64,000 nucleotides of DNA from an uncultured SAR86 cluster bacterium. Lineage in GTDB: Bacteria; Pseudomonadota; Gammaproteobacteria; Magnimaribacterales; Magnimaribacteraceae. Below are positions 63,108-64,000 of this stretch, in pieces. The notes below the pieces were generated by a model. The model was not told where the DNA came from. It saw nothing but the letters and a program-made list of their open reading frames with translations, and searched no databases. The first letter of the stretch is position 1, and the number at the start of each line of letters is the position of its first letter. Both the position numbers and the translations under genes were made by a program. The stretch covers positions 111,556 to 175,555 of the forward strand of contig CALIUO010000007.1 in NCBI GenBank assembly GCA_938048695.1. The letters run 5' to 3'.

Positions 63108-64000
63108 TATAAAATTCCTTAGCTACCGCTTTGCTAATAGTAGAAATATCACCAGCCCCCTGAAATACAAAAACAGTATTAGAGTCTATTGTTTTATCTA
63201 AATCTTTTAAAATATTATTTTTATCAGAGAATAAAGTAACTTTTTGAAAACCTTCTTTCAGAAGTGAATTCTTAATATTTTCACTATCGATACCTTCAAT
63301 TTTATTTTCTCCCGCAGAATAGATATCTAAAAGCAATAACTGATCAACCCCCTGCAATACTTCTACAAATTCATCGTATAAATCACTAGTCCTTGTGAAC
63401 CTATGAGGCTGAAAAATCATAATTAATTTATGAGAAGCGTAGGAATCTCTTATGGCTTCAATGGTCTTTTTAATTTCTGTAGGATGATGTCCATAATCAT
63501 CGATATAAATACAATTACTATTTCTAATTTTCTTGGAACCTAAAACTTGCATGCGTCTATCTATTCCCATGAAGTTGCTCAAAGATTCTTTTATGACATT
63601 TATTGAAATGCCTTCTTGTATGCATAGGATAGCAGCTGCTGCAGCATTCAGAACGTTATGTTTACCCAGCATATTTAGAGTTAAATCTAAAGATTCGTTG
63701 GTAGAGGTAAGTTTAAAATATGATTTCATACCTTCGGACTTATAATTAGATATTACATAATCATTGAAAGGTTCAAAACCATAACTGATGTGATTTCTTT
63801 GAAAATGCTTTTTTAAATCTTGAATCACTTCATCGTCTCCACAAACAATAGAAATACCGTTGAAAGGGAGATTTTTAATAAATTTTAAAAATGCATTTTT
63901 TAAGTTTTCAAAACTATTTTCGTAATTAATTAAATGATCAGGCTCAATATTGGTAATTACTGAAACTGAAGGTTGAAGCAACAAGAAGGATTGATCACTT
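63094..64000 (-). CDS. murC: UDP-N-acetylmuramate-L-alanine ligase, partial (N-terminus beyond window)
   Basis: SFLLLQPSVSVITNIEPDHLINYENSFENLKNAF; YIDDYGHHPTEIKKTIEAIRDSY; FQPHRFTRTSDLYDEF. Confidence 0.94.
   Translation of the reverse strand, partial: SDQSFLLLQPSVSVITNIEPDHLINYENSFENLKNAFLKFIKNLPFNGISIVCGDDEVIQDLKKHFQRNHISYGFEPFNDYVISNYKSEGMKSYFKLTSTNESLDLTLNMLGKHNVLNAAAAAILCIQEGISINVIKESLSNFMGIDRRMQVLGSKKIRNSNCIYIDDYGHHPTEIKKTIEAIRDSYASHKLIMIFQPHRFTRTSDLYDEFVEVLQGVDQLLLLDIYSAGENKIEGIDSENIKNSLLKEGFQKVTLFSDKNNILKDLDKTIDSNTVFVFQGAGDISTISKAVAKEFYSESH

Overview
The window is a gene-dense, low-GC chromosomal segment. Gene content and order look like a streamlined marine gammaproteobacterium (SAR86-like; an inference from order and composition, not tested). 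It has no rRNA, CRISPR array or recognisable mobile element, and one tRNA (Lys-TTT). Recognisable blocks are sdhCDAB-sucCD; iscRSUA-fdx-iscX-ndk-rodZ-ispG-hisS-yfgM-bamB-der; purC-bamC-dapA; aspS-yebC-[nuclease]-ybgC-tolQRAB-pal-cpoB-tRNA-Lys-crcB; recA-pncC-fdxA; pcm-surE-ispF-ispD-ftsB-eno-kdsA-pyrG; dnaB-rplI-rpsR-rpsF; and ddl-murC. The strongest candidates for something unusual are: (1) an operon divergent from iscR encoding a GltD-like/ferredoxin flavoprotein with an N-terminal segment resembling the DUF6538 domain of phage-type integrases, followed by a gamma-alpha-fused and a beta 2-oxoacid:ferredoxin oxidoreductase subunit, with several GTAC-centred palindromes at its 5' end; (2) a small PD-(D/E)XK nuclease exactly where ruvCAB normally sits between yebC and ybgC; (3) precise-looking absences from conserved blocks (sucAB-lpd, hscBA, rlmN-pilF, ruvCAB, rpoS-nlpD, mutS, truD, ftsQAZ after ddl); (4) a prolyl-tRNA synthetase without its editing insertion domain; (5) a cysteine-free FmdB-like protein; (6) crcB starting 7 nt after the tRNA-Lys CCA end. 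All product calls are by eye from the supplied translations; no database searches were run.
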